Of a stretch of 64,000 bases of DNA, positions 57,096 to 64,000 are shown one piece after another. Origin of the DNA: Affinundibacterium fentianense (GTDB lineage: Bacteria > Pseudomonadota > Gammaproteobacteria > Burkholderiales > Burkholderiaceae_D); contig NZ_JAGSPJ010000006.1 of NCBI RefSeq assembly GCF_018139545.1, positions 248,001 through 312,000 on the forward strand, in the 5' to 3' direction. The notes under the pieces are model-generated. The model saw nothing but the letters and a program-made list of their open reading frames with translations. It did not search any database and was not told where the DNA came from. Numbering within the stretch: the stretch's first letter is position 1; each line of letters begins with the position of its first letter. A program made the position numbers and the translations under genes.

Positions 57096-57842
57096 TCAAG
57101 AAAAAGCAGGTAACTGATAACCTTCAATTTGGGCAGCGCTCACCAACTTTGCTAAATATGCATGAGTCGCTTTACGTCCTTCCATGTCAGTCAAATAAGC
57201 TTGCAGACGTTCTTTCACTTCATCAAAGCTGACCAAATCACCACCTTTACGGCCAGTCACTTGGATAATGTGATAACCAAATTGCGTCTCGATCAGTTCG
57301 GGTGTGATTTGTCCAGCCTCGGTGGAGAACACTGCTTGTTCAAATTCAGGTACCATTTGGCCGCGTCCAAACTCCCCTAAGGCTCCGCCTTCTTTACCCG
57401 ATGGACATGCAGAATGTTCACGTGCCATCGCTGCAAAACCAGCTGGATTTTTTTGTAGATCCGCTAAGATACCTTCGGCCTTTGCTTTGACGAGACTAGC
57501 CGCCAATCCTTCACCTGGAGTGAATAAGATATGGCTTGCTGCTGCCATTTCGCCCTGTTTGAAACTAGCACTGTTTTCTTCATAAAAAAGACGGCAGCTT
57601 GCCTCATCCACTTCATCAATTTGTACTTCTTGTTGCAAAAGTGTGCCGATGATTTCTTCTTCGCTTCCAACATTAATTTGATGTTGTGCAGCTTCGGCGA
57701 TCATTAATTGACGCAAAATTAATTCTTGGATAGCGCTATCGCGTAATTGTTCGCCTTCTGGATGGCCAGCTGCGCGGGCACGTTCCATTTCAGCTTGGAT
57801 GGTTGCTTCATCGATTTCATTGCCGTTGACGCGAATAGTCAT
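57096..57842 (-). CDS. Parvulin-type peptidyl-prolyl isomerase
   Basis: A 248-residue isomerase with a helical N-terminal chaperone-like part (about 1-95) and a parvulin domain (about 98-200). Parvulin signatures are AASHILFTPGEG, FAAMAREHSACPSGKEGGALGEFGRGQMVPEFEQAVF and ETQFGYHIIQVTGRK. Unlike SurA, PpiD and PrsA it has no signal peptide or membrane anchor, so it is probably cytoplasmic, like NifM or the isomerases of nitrate reductase clusters; none of those partner genes is near. Confidence 0.92.
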   Translation of the reverse strand: MTIRVNGNEIDEATIQAEMERARAAGHPEGEQLRDSAIQELILRQLMIAEAAQHQINVGSEEEIIGTLLQQEVQIDEVDEASCRLFYEENSASFKQGEMAAASHILFTPGEGLAASLVKAKAEGILADLQKNPAGFAAMAREHSACPSGKEGGALGEFGRGQMVPEFEQAVFSTEAGQITPELIETQFGYHIIQVTGRKGGDLVSFDEVKERLQAYLTDMEGRKATHAYLAKLVSAAQIEGYQLPAFS

Positions 57843-58363
57843 GATGTTCCTAACGAGAGAGGTAAAAAAATAAAAATGAGAGGATGTCGTGTTTTATTGT
57901 GATGTATCCCTACTCTTTACACGAACAGAATGGGATTTTGCGTTTTAAATTAGTTAGTACAATATTGTGTTGCTTTGATTCTTATACTTTGATTGCAAAA
58001 TAAAGCAAAGTGCAAAATGGGCGGATCGAGCGACAAGCTAACAGCCGATACTGAAATCGGAAATTGGGTCTTAATCGCAAATTTCAAGCAAAACCCAGCG
58101 AATTTGGTTTGAAAATCGGATAACTTACAGAAATTTTTATCTCATTTGCAAGCAAACTATCGACGCAGAATCGTCCGCGGCAAATTCTACCGTATTCTTA
58201 AGGGCTTCAATCGCAATTCCTTGTTCTTGGTAAGCTAATAGTGCATAGAAAGAATGGATAGCATTTCTTGATGAGTGATGTCACGCGCAATTCACCGCAC
58301 CTTTGACAAACGAATTCCTGGTGTTTATTGAAAGCAAAATGAAACCGAATAAAGTAAGGCAAA
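57843..58363. other. Empty spacer before the ParB-like gene
   Basis: A 521-bp AT-rich region. It should hold the isomerase promoter on the minus strand and the end of the upstream minus-strand operon. No ORF, repeat or clear terminator is recognised. Confidence 0.5.
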
Positions 58364-59224
58364 CTAGGCATTCATCGCCGCTAATTGCGCGCGAAGTGCC
58401 GACACCTCTGACTTCAGTGCTTGATTCTCGATTCGTAAACGTGACAATTCCGACTGAAGGGAGTCATTTGCTTGGATAGAAGGCGCATTCATTGATGGAC
58501 CGGACGCGGGAGTCAACTCTGTCGCTGTCTCGTTCGACGCACTGTTTTCAGAATTAGGAGTGCTTTCTTCGTCTTTACGTGCACGTGGCTGACGTACTTG
58601 GCGCAGCTGACGTGCAGCTTGCTGTAATTCTTTTTTTCCACCAGCAACTGCGGCAACTTGCTGTTCCTCAGGCAATGATGCAATGGTTGCGGCGGTATTA
58701 ATGGAAATGGTTCCGGCGCGTACTGCTTCGACTAATTCTGGCGTCGCTGCTTTTCGTATCTTTTCAATTTGAGCCACTGCGGGTTTGCTTAGGCCTGCCA
58801 CCTTCGCGATTTCTTCGCGAGTTTCAACGGACACGGGATCGGGTTCCTTAGCTACCTGTTCAGCTTCAGCAGCTTTTTCTTGACTGCTTTTGTTTTTGCG
58901 GCGACTGGTGATGATTTCTTTCTTGCGTAGTGCGAGAACGCCGCGCTGAAAGCTCGACACACTGCGGCGAGCGAGATGATTGTCAATCATCCATAACATG
59001 ACATCTTCAATACTCGAAAATTGATCATTTTGCTTAGTTGTAAAGGGAATGCTATGTTTTTGGCAAATCGCGTACCGATTATGTCCATCGATGAGTGTTT
59101 CTCCCCATAGAACCAAGGCATCTCGACAACCTTCACGTAGCAGACTACGCTCAAGTGCGAGATATTCATGGGTCGTGAGTGGGTCAATGTAATCGCGTAA
59201 CTCTTGATTAATGATGATATTCAT
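58364..59224 (-). CDS. Orphan ParB/Srx-fold nuclease-like DNA-binding protein
   Basis: A 286-residue protein. Residues about 10-75 form the ParB N-terminal fold, with the signature LIDGHNRYAICQKHSIP. A helix-turn-helix-like region follows (about 105-185, including REEIAKVAGLSKPAVAQIEKIRKAATPE and the SINTAATIASLPEEQQ pattern typical of ParB-like proteins). The C-terminus is a leucine-rich coiled coil (about 255-284). No parA or parS is present, so it is unlikely to partition DNA in the classical way. The start at 59224 avoids overlap with the LytTR gene. It lies 100 bp downstream of that gene on the same strand. Confidence 0.8.
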   Translation of the reverse strand: MNIIINQELRDYIDPLTTHEYLALERSLLREGCRDALVLWGETLIDGHNRYAICQKHSIPFTTKQNDQFSSIEDVMLWMIDNHLARRSVSSFQRGVLALRKKEIITSRRKNKSSQEKAAEAEQVAKEPDPVSVETREEIAKVAGLSKPAVAQIEKIRKAATPELVEAVRAGTISINTAATIASLPEEQQVAAVAGGKKELQQAARQLRQVRQPRARKDEESTPNSENSASNETATELTPASGPSMNAPSIQANDSLQSELSRLRIENQALKSEVSALRAQLAAMNA

Positions 59225-59324
59225 TTTGCTTGCTAAGCCTTCATTCTGTCTTATGCCGATCAACCGAGCGACATGATGTGTCCTGTCGCAACTCGACAGG
59301 CTGACTGTAAAAAAGTCCGATACT

Positions 59325-60056
59325 TTACAGCATTCCCTTAATGCGGTCATGACCAGAACGGCTTATTGGAAGTATTGTGCCGTTATGCATCACCACCTGA
59401 TAGCTATCTTTGGAAGCACGTTCGATACACTTTAAGGCTTGAAGACGGATGATGCTTGAGCGATGAATTCGGACAAATTGTTCTGCGTTGAGTTGTTTCT
59501 CTAATTCAGCAAGACTTTGCGTTTTCAATAGTGACCGGCCTGCGAAATGGATCTGAACATAGTCATCTTGCGCCACAATATAATCAATTTGTGCCGTAGG
59601 AATCACAAAAGTTTGACCACGATCTTTTACCAAAATCCTCTCGATATTTGTGCTTGCTTGCTTGATTAAGCCTTGTATTGATGAGTCGGATTGACCGATC
59701 AATTTACGTGCCTTATTGAGTGCCTCATCAAAGCGCTGCTGAGAAAAAGGTTTAAGCAAGTAGTCGACTGCATGTTGATCAAAAGCTTGTAGTGCGTATT
59801 GGTCATATGCGGTTGTAAAAATCACGCCTTGTTGACGGTTCGTCGCCTGCAATACCTCAAAGCCATTCAATTTCGGCATTTGTATATCAAGGAAAATTAA
59901 ATCTGGCTCTGAGGCAAGTATGGAATCTACCGCTTGGATCCCGTTGTCACATTCTCCAATAATTTCTATGTCCGAGTGGTGGCGAAGGAATTCTCGCGTC
60001 AGTCTTCTTGCAAGTTCCTCGTCATCGATGATGAGTGCACTTAGTTTATTTTTCAT
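59325..60056 (-). CDS. LytTR family response regulator
   Basis: A 243-residue two-component regulator. The receiver domain (1-120) has the acidic pair in ALIIDDEE, Asp57 in LIFLDIQMPKLNG and Lys in YLLKPF; the LytTR DNA-binding domain (about 140-243) shows DYIVAQDDYVQIHF and FVRIHRSSIIRL. It lies 42 bp downstream of its cognate LytS-type kinase, with LiaI/LiaF-like genes upstream, suggesting regulation of envelope functions. Confidence 0.93.
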   Translation of the reverse strand: MKNKLSALIIDDEELARRLTREFLRHHSDIEIIGECDNGIQAVDSILASEPDLIFLDIQMPKLNGFEVLQATNRQQGVIFTTAYDQYALQAFDQHAVDYLLKPFSQQRFDEALNKARKLIGQSDSSIQGLIKQASTNIERILVKDRGQTFVIPTAQIDYIVAQDDYVQIHFAGRSLLKTQSLAELEKQLNAEQFVRIHRSSIIRLQALKCIERASKDSYQVVMHNGTILPISRSGHDRIKGML

Positions 60057-60098
60057 GAATGTCAGTATGTCGGAAATTCTGTTGACAATTTTTTGTAT

Positions 60099-61154
60099 TC
60101 ATCGTTCAAGCGGAAGGGCAATTTCCACCCGAAACGAATGTGGATTTCGTTGCGATTCAACGCGAGATTTGTCACCGTATAGACTTTGAATGCGGGCACT
60201 AAGGTTTTTTAAACCTGTCCCAGTTCCAATCGCCAAACTTGGCACAACATCGATCGGATTTTCAATGGAGATAAAGAGCCATGGCGCGCGGATCTTGCTG
60301 GTGAGATGAATCGTTCCTCCGTCAACCAGATCACGTATTCCATGCTTTATTGCATTTTCAAGCAGAGGTTGAAGCAACATGGGAGGGAGAAGACATGATT
60401 CCGTGTCTGGGTTGATATCCATCTGTATTTGTAATTTTTGCCCGAAACGAATTTTCTCTATCGTTAAAAAATGCTTGCAAAGTGCGATTTCCTCAGCGAG
60501 TGTAATTTTTTGTCTTTCGGAGAGTGATAGTGTGAGTCGAAAAAACTGCGCTAATTCTATGGTCATGTTTCTGGCTGCATTCGCATCGATTGCGGTAAGC
60601 GCACTGATTGAATTGAGGCTATTAAATAGAAAATGCGGATTGATTTGCGTTCGCAACACTTGCAGTTCAGCTTCGCGGGCAAGTACTTCAGATTCAGCTT
60701 CTCGACGTTCGGCATATCTGACATTATCAAATGCAATTAAGACGTCGTAGGCTAGGAGAGACAGGAGATAAAATAAACTACCACTGATAATAATAAAAAC
60801 AGCGATAGGGTAAGTGAACGGAATTCCAAAGCGCGCTTCGTGAAGAAAGCTAATGATGACATTCCAGCCACCGCAGATTAAAGAAAAAATAAGCCCAGAA
60901 ATAAAAGAAGTACCACCAAACAGGCCACACACCAATAAGAAACGTCGTTTTTTAATTGGGAGTGACCGGCAAACATAGTAGGCAGATGCGGATACGAAAC
61001 TGAATATAATCGCGGGAGGAATCGCGAATATGAGCGCCCGTTCCCAATTCGTCAAATTGCTTAAGACGAGTGCGACAGCCATCAAAATACCAATCATCAG
61101 CCAGACCAAAGTCGTGAGAAATGCTGTACGTAGATTAGCGATAAAAGGATTCAT
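60099..61154 (-). CDS. LytS/YehU-type sensor histidine kinase
   Basis: A 351-residue membrane kinase. Four transmembrane helices in the first 140 residues have almost no periplasmic loops, so it probably senses within the membrane. The His_kinase region has the phosphoacceptor His in QINPHFLFNSLNS, and the ATPase region has LLENAIKHGI (N box) and GTGTGLKNLSARI (G box). The ATG at 61154 is preferred; a TTG at 61184 would add ten residues and neither has a clear ribosome-binding site. Paired with the LytTR regulator downstream. Confidence 0.9.
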   Translation of the reverse strand: MNPFIANLRTAFLTTLVWLMIGILMAVALVLSNLTNWERALIFAIPPAIIFSFVSASAYYVCRSLPIKKRRFLLVCGLFGGTSFISGLIFSLICGGWNVIISFLHEARFGIPFTYPIAVFIIISGSLFYLLSLLAYDVLIAFDNVRYAERREAESEVLAREAELQVLRTQINPHFLFNSLNSISALTAIDANAARNMTIELAQFFRLTLSLSERQKITLAEEIALCKHFLTIEKIRFGQKLQIQMDINPDTESCLLPPMLLQPLLENAIKHGIRDLVDGGTIHLTSKIRAPWLFISIENPIDVVPSLAIGTGTGLKNLSARIQSLYGDKSRVESQRNPHSFRVEIALPLER

Positions 61155-61335
61155 GGATTGGTTTCGATTGGAATTACGAATCAATTAATGGATAGGATCA
61201 CAGTTCAATATGCTAAAAAAATCATCACCGGGAGCAGGTCAATTGGAAGCGAGGATTTGGCTGGGACGCGTTGGGGGTAACGAATTATCCCGAGAATCCC
61301 AGCATCTTGCTTCACTTATTCATTCACTTATTCAT

Positions 61336-62031
61336 TCAGTTTTTGATTTCTACGCCACCCATGACAGCTGTTCCCGTAATAATCAGGCGCTTCGTTGAGT
61401 TCATACCGGGGACAGTCGAATCTTCAAAACCGCCGAGTAAAGCTGAACCATTATTCACAACGGCCCAGTCTTGTGGAATTTTGATAGAAATACCGCCCCA
61501 AAATGCAAACACATTAATCACGGCTTCGCCTTGTATTGAAGCATTCCGGAGATCCAATTCTACGCCACCCATGACAGCGGTGATTTCACCGCCACGGAAA
61601 TTTTGTGCGGCAATATTGCCCTGTGATCCGCTCATAATGGCGACAATATCAATTTGACTGTCTTCCCCCCCTGGCGCAGGATTTAAGACGGCACCTTCTA
61701 AAGTCTTGACGGTTTTATCTTTAAAAATGAATAGCACGCCAGCAAGAATTAAAAATATGGGCCACCAATCGCGAATACGCACATTTAATATGCCAAGATG
61801 GTTGAGCGTCATGATGCTGCCAACGAGGATCAAGCCTCCTCCTACAATTGTGCCGGATCGACCACGTGATTGCGACAATTTAATCGCGCCAAATACGATA
61901 AAAATCGTTGGCCAAAATTGGAGTAGGTCGCGAGTACTGAAGATTCTAAGATTGTCGACCAAAGCAAGTACGCCAAATATAATGATAAACACGCCAAATA
62001 TTAAGCGTTGTTCAGGTTTTCTATTTTTCAT
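61336..62031 (-). CDS. LiaF-like transmembrane protein
   Basis: A 231-residue protein with four transmembrane segments (about 8-28, 38-52, 60-80, 88-103) followed by a soluble beta-rich C-terminal domain (about 115-231) with repeated VAIMSG, ITAVMGGVELDLR and INVFAFWGGISIKIP strands, matching the cell-wall-active antibiotic response (DUF2154/LiaF-like) fold. In Firmicutes LiaF inhibits a sensor kinase. Here it lies two genes upstream of a LytS-type kinase on the same strand. Its 3' end holds a 15-base direct repeat of TACGCCACCCATGAC (61351-61365 and 61561-61575), which encodes the recurrent VMGGVE motif. Confidence 0.85.
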   Translation of the reverse strand: MKNRKPEQRLIFGVFIIIFGVLALVDNLRIFSTRDLLQFWPTIFIVFGAIKLSQSRGRSGTIVGGGLILVGSIMTLNHLGILNVRIRDWWPIFLILAGVLFIFKDKTVKTLEGAVLNPAPGGEDSQIDIVAIMSGSQGNIAAQNFRGGEITAVMGGVELDLRNASIQGEAVINVFAFWGGISIKIPQDWAVVNNGSALLGGFEDSTVPGMNSTKRLIITGTAVMGGVEIKN

Positions 62032-62085
62032 GGTGTTGTCCTTAATTCAAATAGGGTGAACTTCGATGTTGTCGAAATCGGGTTC

Positions 62086-62445
62086 TTATTCTTTCGAGCG
62101 AACAAGATATTTTGCTAGTGAAGTGATACCGAGTCCGATGAGTAATATTGGCCAATGAATAAAGAAATTTAAGCCCCACATTCTCTCAAACATGGCATAT
62201 AAAGTGAGTCCTAAAGCAATTTGAAAAACGCCATCGATTCGATCGCTGAGTTCGGGACCTCGAATAATTTTGATGCTACCGAACAATGATGCGAACAAAG
62301 CCCAAATTGTCCACCAGCGCCAATGCAAATCGATGATTTGGTATTGGTAAAGTAGAAAAACGCATCCGACCACTATTAGTGTCAGACCGAATTCAAATTG
62401 ATCAAAGGATTTTCTTGTTTTCCGTACGCGGGTTTCATTGCTCAT
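62086..62445 (-). CDS. LiaI-like membrane protein (DUF5668-type)
   Basis: A 119-residue protein with a basic N-terminus (residues 1-16) and about four transmembrane segments containing the LiaI-like patterns FGLTLIVVGCVFLLYQY and FFIHWPILLIGLGITSLAKYL. Probably the first gene of the minus-strand cluster LiaI-like, LiaF-like, kinase, regulator, with the ParB-like gene further down. The upstream 160 bp should hold the promoter; none is assigned. Confidence 0.8.
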   Translation of the reverse strand: MSNETRVRKTRKSFDQFEFGLTLIVVGCVFLLYQYQIIDLHWRWWTIWALFASLFGSIKIIRGPELSDRIDGVFQIALGLTLYAMFERMWGLNFFIHWPILLIGLGITSLAKYLVRSKE

Positions 62446-62607
62446 GTTGTGTTCTCCTGTCGGTTGTTTTACGTTTCAATGCTCACGCAACATGGATAAG
62501 ATAGGACAGGCGATTGATCAAGTCATCTGCTTTTCGGTGAATGGCGGGAAGTGGTCGGTGAATGACGAAGAGGCGTCAGTGAAAGGCATCGAATTGAACT
62601 TTGTTGC

Positions 62608-63225
62608 TTACTTCAATATGCGTCGGAAGGTCAGATTGATGCGGCCAGAAATATGACTCTTTTCTTTGGCTATCGCATGTAACCAATGATGTTGAGTTTC
62701 TCCAGCCATGACTAAGAGGCTGCCATGAGCTAAGGGAATCTTGTATCTTAGTTCGGGGCGATGCTTATGTTTGAGTTGAAAGAGTCGCTCTTCACCGAGT
62801 GTCAGCGAGGCGATGACCGGCTGCGCTCCCAGCTCTTTCTCATCGTCACTATGCCATCCCATGCTATCTTGGTGATCGCGATAGTAATTCAATAGCACGC
62901 TGTTGAAGGCAGTATGGCAAGTATCTTCTAATTTTTCCTTGATTTGTAAGAGAACAGAGCTCCAAGCTAGAGGCTGCAATTTCAACCCAGAATAGGTATA
63001 AGTCGCATCCGCGTCGCCAAACCATGCACTCAAACGGGGTTGAAGCCGGACTATACCTGCTATTCGAATTTGCTCATGGCGCCACGGGATTTCTTGTTGA
63101 AGTTGTTGATAGAGCTGATCGGCTTCCGGCTTCGTATAGCAATGCGGAAAATATTGAATTTTCGCATCCGGAAGAGAGAGGATTTCGCTAATATCGGGTT
63201 TGTCGAACAGTGAGGATTGCTGCAT
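62608..63225 (-). CDS. alkB: Alpha-ketoglutarate-dependent dioxygenase, AlkB family
   Basis: A 205-residue Fe(II)/2-oxoglutarate dioxygenase that repairs alkylated bases by oxidative demethylation. Iron ligands His125 and Asp127 (MGWHSDDEKEL) and His183 (HHWLHAI) are present, with Arg195 and Arg201 (GRINLTFRR) for 2-oxoglutarate and substrate. The sequence resembles the shorter ALKBH2-like bacterial group more than E. coli AlkB. It lies 17 bp downstream of the PilZ gene, same strand, but no ada or other repair gene accompanies it. Confidence 0.94.
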   Translation of the reverse strand: MQQSSLFDKPDISEILSLPDAKIQYFPHCYTKPEADQLYQQLQQEIPWRHEQIRIAGIVRLQPRLSAWFGDADATYTYSGLKLQPLAWSSVLLQIKEKLEDTCHTAFNSVLLNYYRDHQDSMGWHSDDEKELGAQPVIASLTLGEERLFQLKHKHRPELRYKIPLAHGSLLVMAGETQHHWLHAIAKEKSHISGRINLTFRRILK

Positions 63226-63242
63226 TTTTGTGTCTTTGTTGT

Positions 63243-63974
63243 CTAACTTCCGACTAGGCGTCGCCGCTCGTATTCGATGCTGATGATGGTTCTTTGAACC
63301 GCGATGTCCATAGCATGCGGCAAATTGACAAAATCAAAACCAATTTGGAATCGGCCATTCTTCGTCTTTTCAATAAATGTAATGTGGCGAACGACCGCTG
63401 GACAATGTAGATTCGACTTCGGTGACAACGTGATCCAAACTTGAGGAATGGTGTCGCCGATTTTGAATTTGGGCTCACCTTCGATAACCACCCCAAAACC
63501 GCCGACACTTAAATCATGGATGGGCCAGTTGGCGATGAGGTCGCCATCTTCATCGCTCAGTTTGACTCGGAACGGATTCGCGATGGGCAACAGATTCCTG
63601 AAATTTTCACGTCTCTGCAGACGAATGATGCGCTCTGGAACGGGTACCCAAAAAGCCGCTTCATCGCCCCACATGAATTTCTGTGGATTGTAGCCAGTAA
63701 ACTGCACGCGAATTCCGTCAGGGAAAGCCATAAACACACACTGCGGTGCTTTTTCTAAAAGCGCATTGGTCTTAGGATCACCACCCAAGTCAAACACTAG
63801 GCCATCTGGACGCGCCGACAAAATCAGGGAAAGCGTGAAATTTTGTCCGCCATTAAAGTAAATTGAGACCGGTTCTCGGCGATGTGCCAGATCGTTCAGT
63901 ATGCTGAGAATTTCGACTTGTCCGAGAAGGAAGTACCGATCCTCAATTTCTTCATTGCTTAATGAGGCTGACAT
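63243..63974 (-). CDS. YcgR-like flagellar brake protein with PilZ domain
   Basis: A 243-residue cyclic di-GMP receptor. An N-terminal YcgR domain (about 1-115) is followed by a PilZ domain with the c-di-GMP motifs RRENFR (about 120-125) and DLSVGGFGV (about 153-161). In the YcgR family the protein slows the flagellar motor when cyclic di-GMP is bound. No flagellar gene lies in this window. A diguanylate cyclase is encoded 52 kb away (10324-11988), a possible but unproven source of ligand. Confidence 0.92.
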   Translation of the reverse strand: MSASLSNEEIEDRYFLLGQVEILSILNDLAHRREPVSIYFNGGQNFTLSLILSARPDGLVFDLGGDPKTNALLEKAPQCVFMAFPDGIRVQFTGYNPQKFMWGDEAAFWVPVPERIIRLQRRENFRNLLPIANPFRVKLSDEDGDLIANWPIHDLSVGGFGVVIEGEPKFKIGDTIPQVWITLSPKSNLHCPAVVRHITFIEKTKNGRFQIGFDFVNLPHAMDIAVQRTIISIEYERRRLVGS

Positions 63975-64000
63975 GTATTTCCTTTTGACTCAGGCAATCC

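Overview
The window looks like chromosomal DNA of a Gram-negative betaproteobacterium, most likely order Burkholderiales and family Oxalobacteraceae (an Undibacterium-like genome). This is inferred from the gene families, the moderate to low G+C feel of the sequence and the types of intergenic repeat; no rRNA or tRNA is present to fix it. Nearly everything is housekeeping or conserved accessory sequence. I see no prophage, insertion sequence, CRISPR array or plasmid backbone.

Layout. 1-2.8 kb: the end of an unrecognised regulator-like gene, then a patatin/POTRA/beta-barrel phospholipase (PlpD type). 2.9-9.7 kb: histidine utilisation, with repressor hutC divergent from hutU-hutH-hutD-hutI and a 22-bp palindromic operator inside the hutU promoter. 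9.8-12 kb: a single-domain receiver and an HPt-REC-REC-GGDEF diguanylate cyclase. 12-16.7 kb: topoisomerase IV (parC, parE). 17-22 kb: a vWA (CoxE-like) protein, an acetyltransferase, rpsT, a RluE-like pseudouridine synthase and icd. 22-33.1 kb: protein quality control and cold shock (csp, clpS-clpA, clpB with a heat-shock promoter), together with a dicarboxylate symporter, an S9 peptidase and a hypothetical. 33-40 kb: GNAT, prfC, glutathione-dependent formaldehyde dehydrogenase, sppA and a hypothetical envelope protein.

40-49.4 kb is the most system-like region. An ArsR-type repressor is divergent from a five-gene operon: RND adaptor, RND pump, YgaP-like membrane protein, zinc-finger thioredoxin (TrxC type) and sulfide:quinone oxidoreductase with all three catalytic cysteines. 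A convergent OsmC-pirin pair and an EamA exporter follow. I read this as a sulfide/persulfide or thiol-stress module with its own efflux pump. A 32-bp palindrome covers its promoter.

49.5-64 kb: a secreted protein with one CXXCH haem motif, ilvD, ribA, a DUF2726 protein, a DUF1993 protein, a parvulin isomerase, and a minus-strand cluster (LiaI-like, LiaF-like, LytS-type kinase, LytTR regulator, orphan ParB-like protein) resembling a Gram-negative Lia-type envelope-stress module. An AlkB dioxygenase and a YcgR-like PilZ protein close the window.

Non-coding structure is the second point of interest. Two related elements of about 120 bp start within 0-2 bp of the stop codons of parE and icd, in the same orientation relative to the gene, with arms that differ between copies but stay self-complementary. 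The hutU-hutH spacer is a nested inverted arrangement of two different dispersed repeats, one of which shows compensatory stem changes. Most transcription units end in clear intrinsic terminators.
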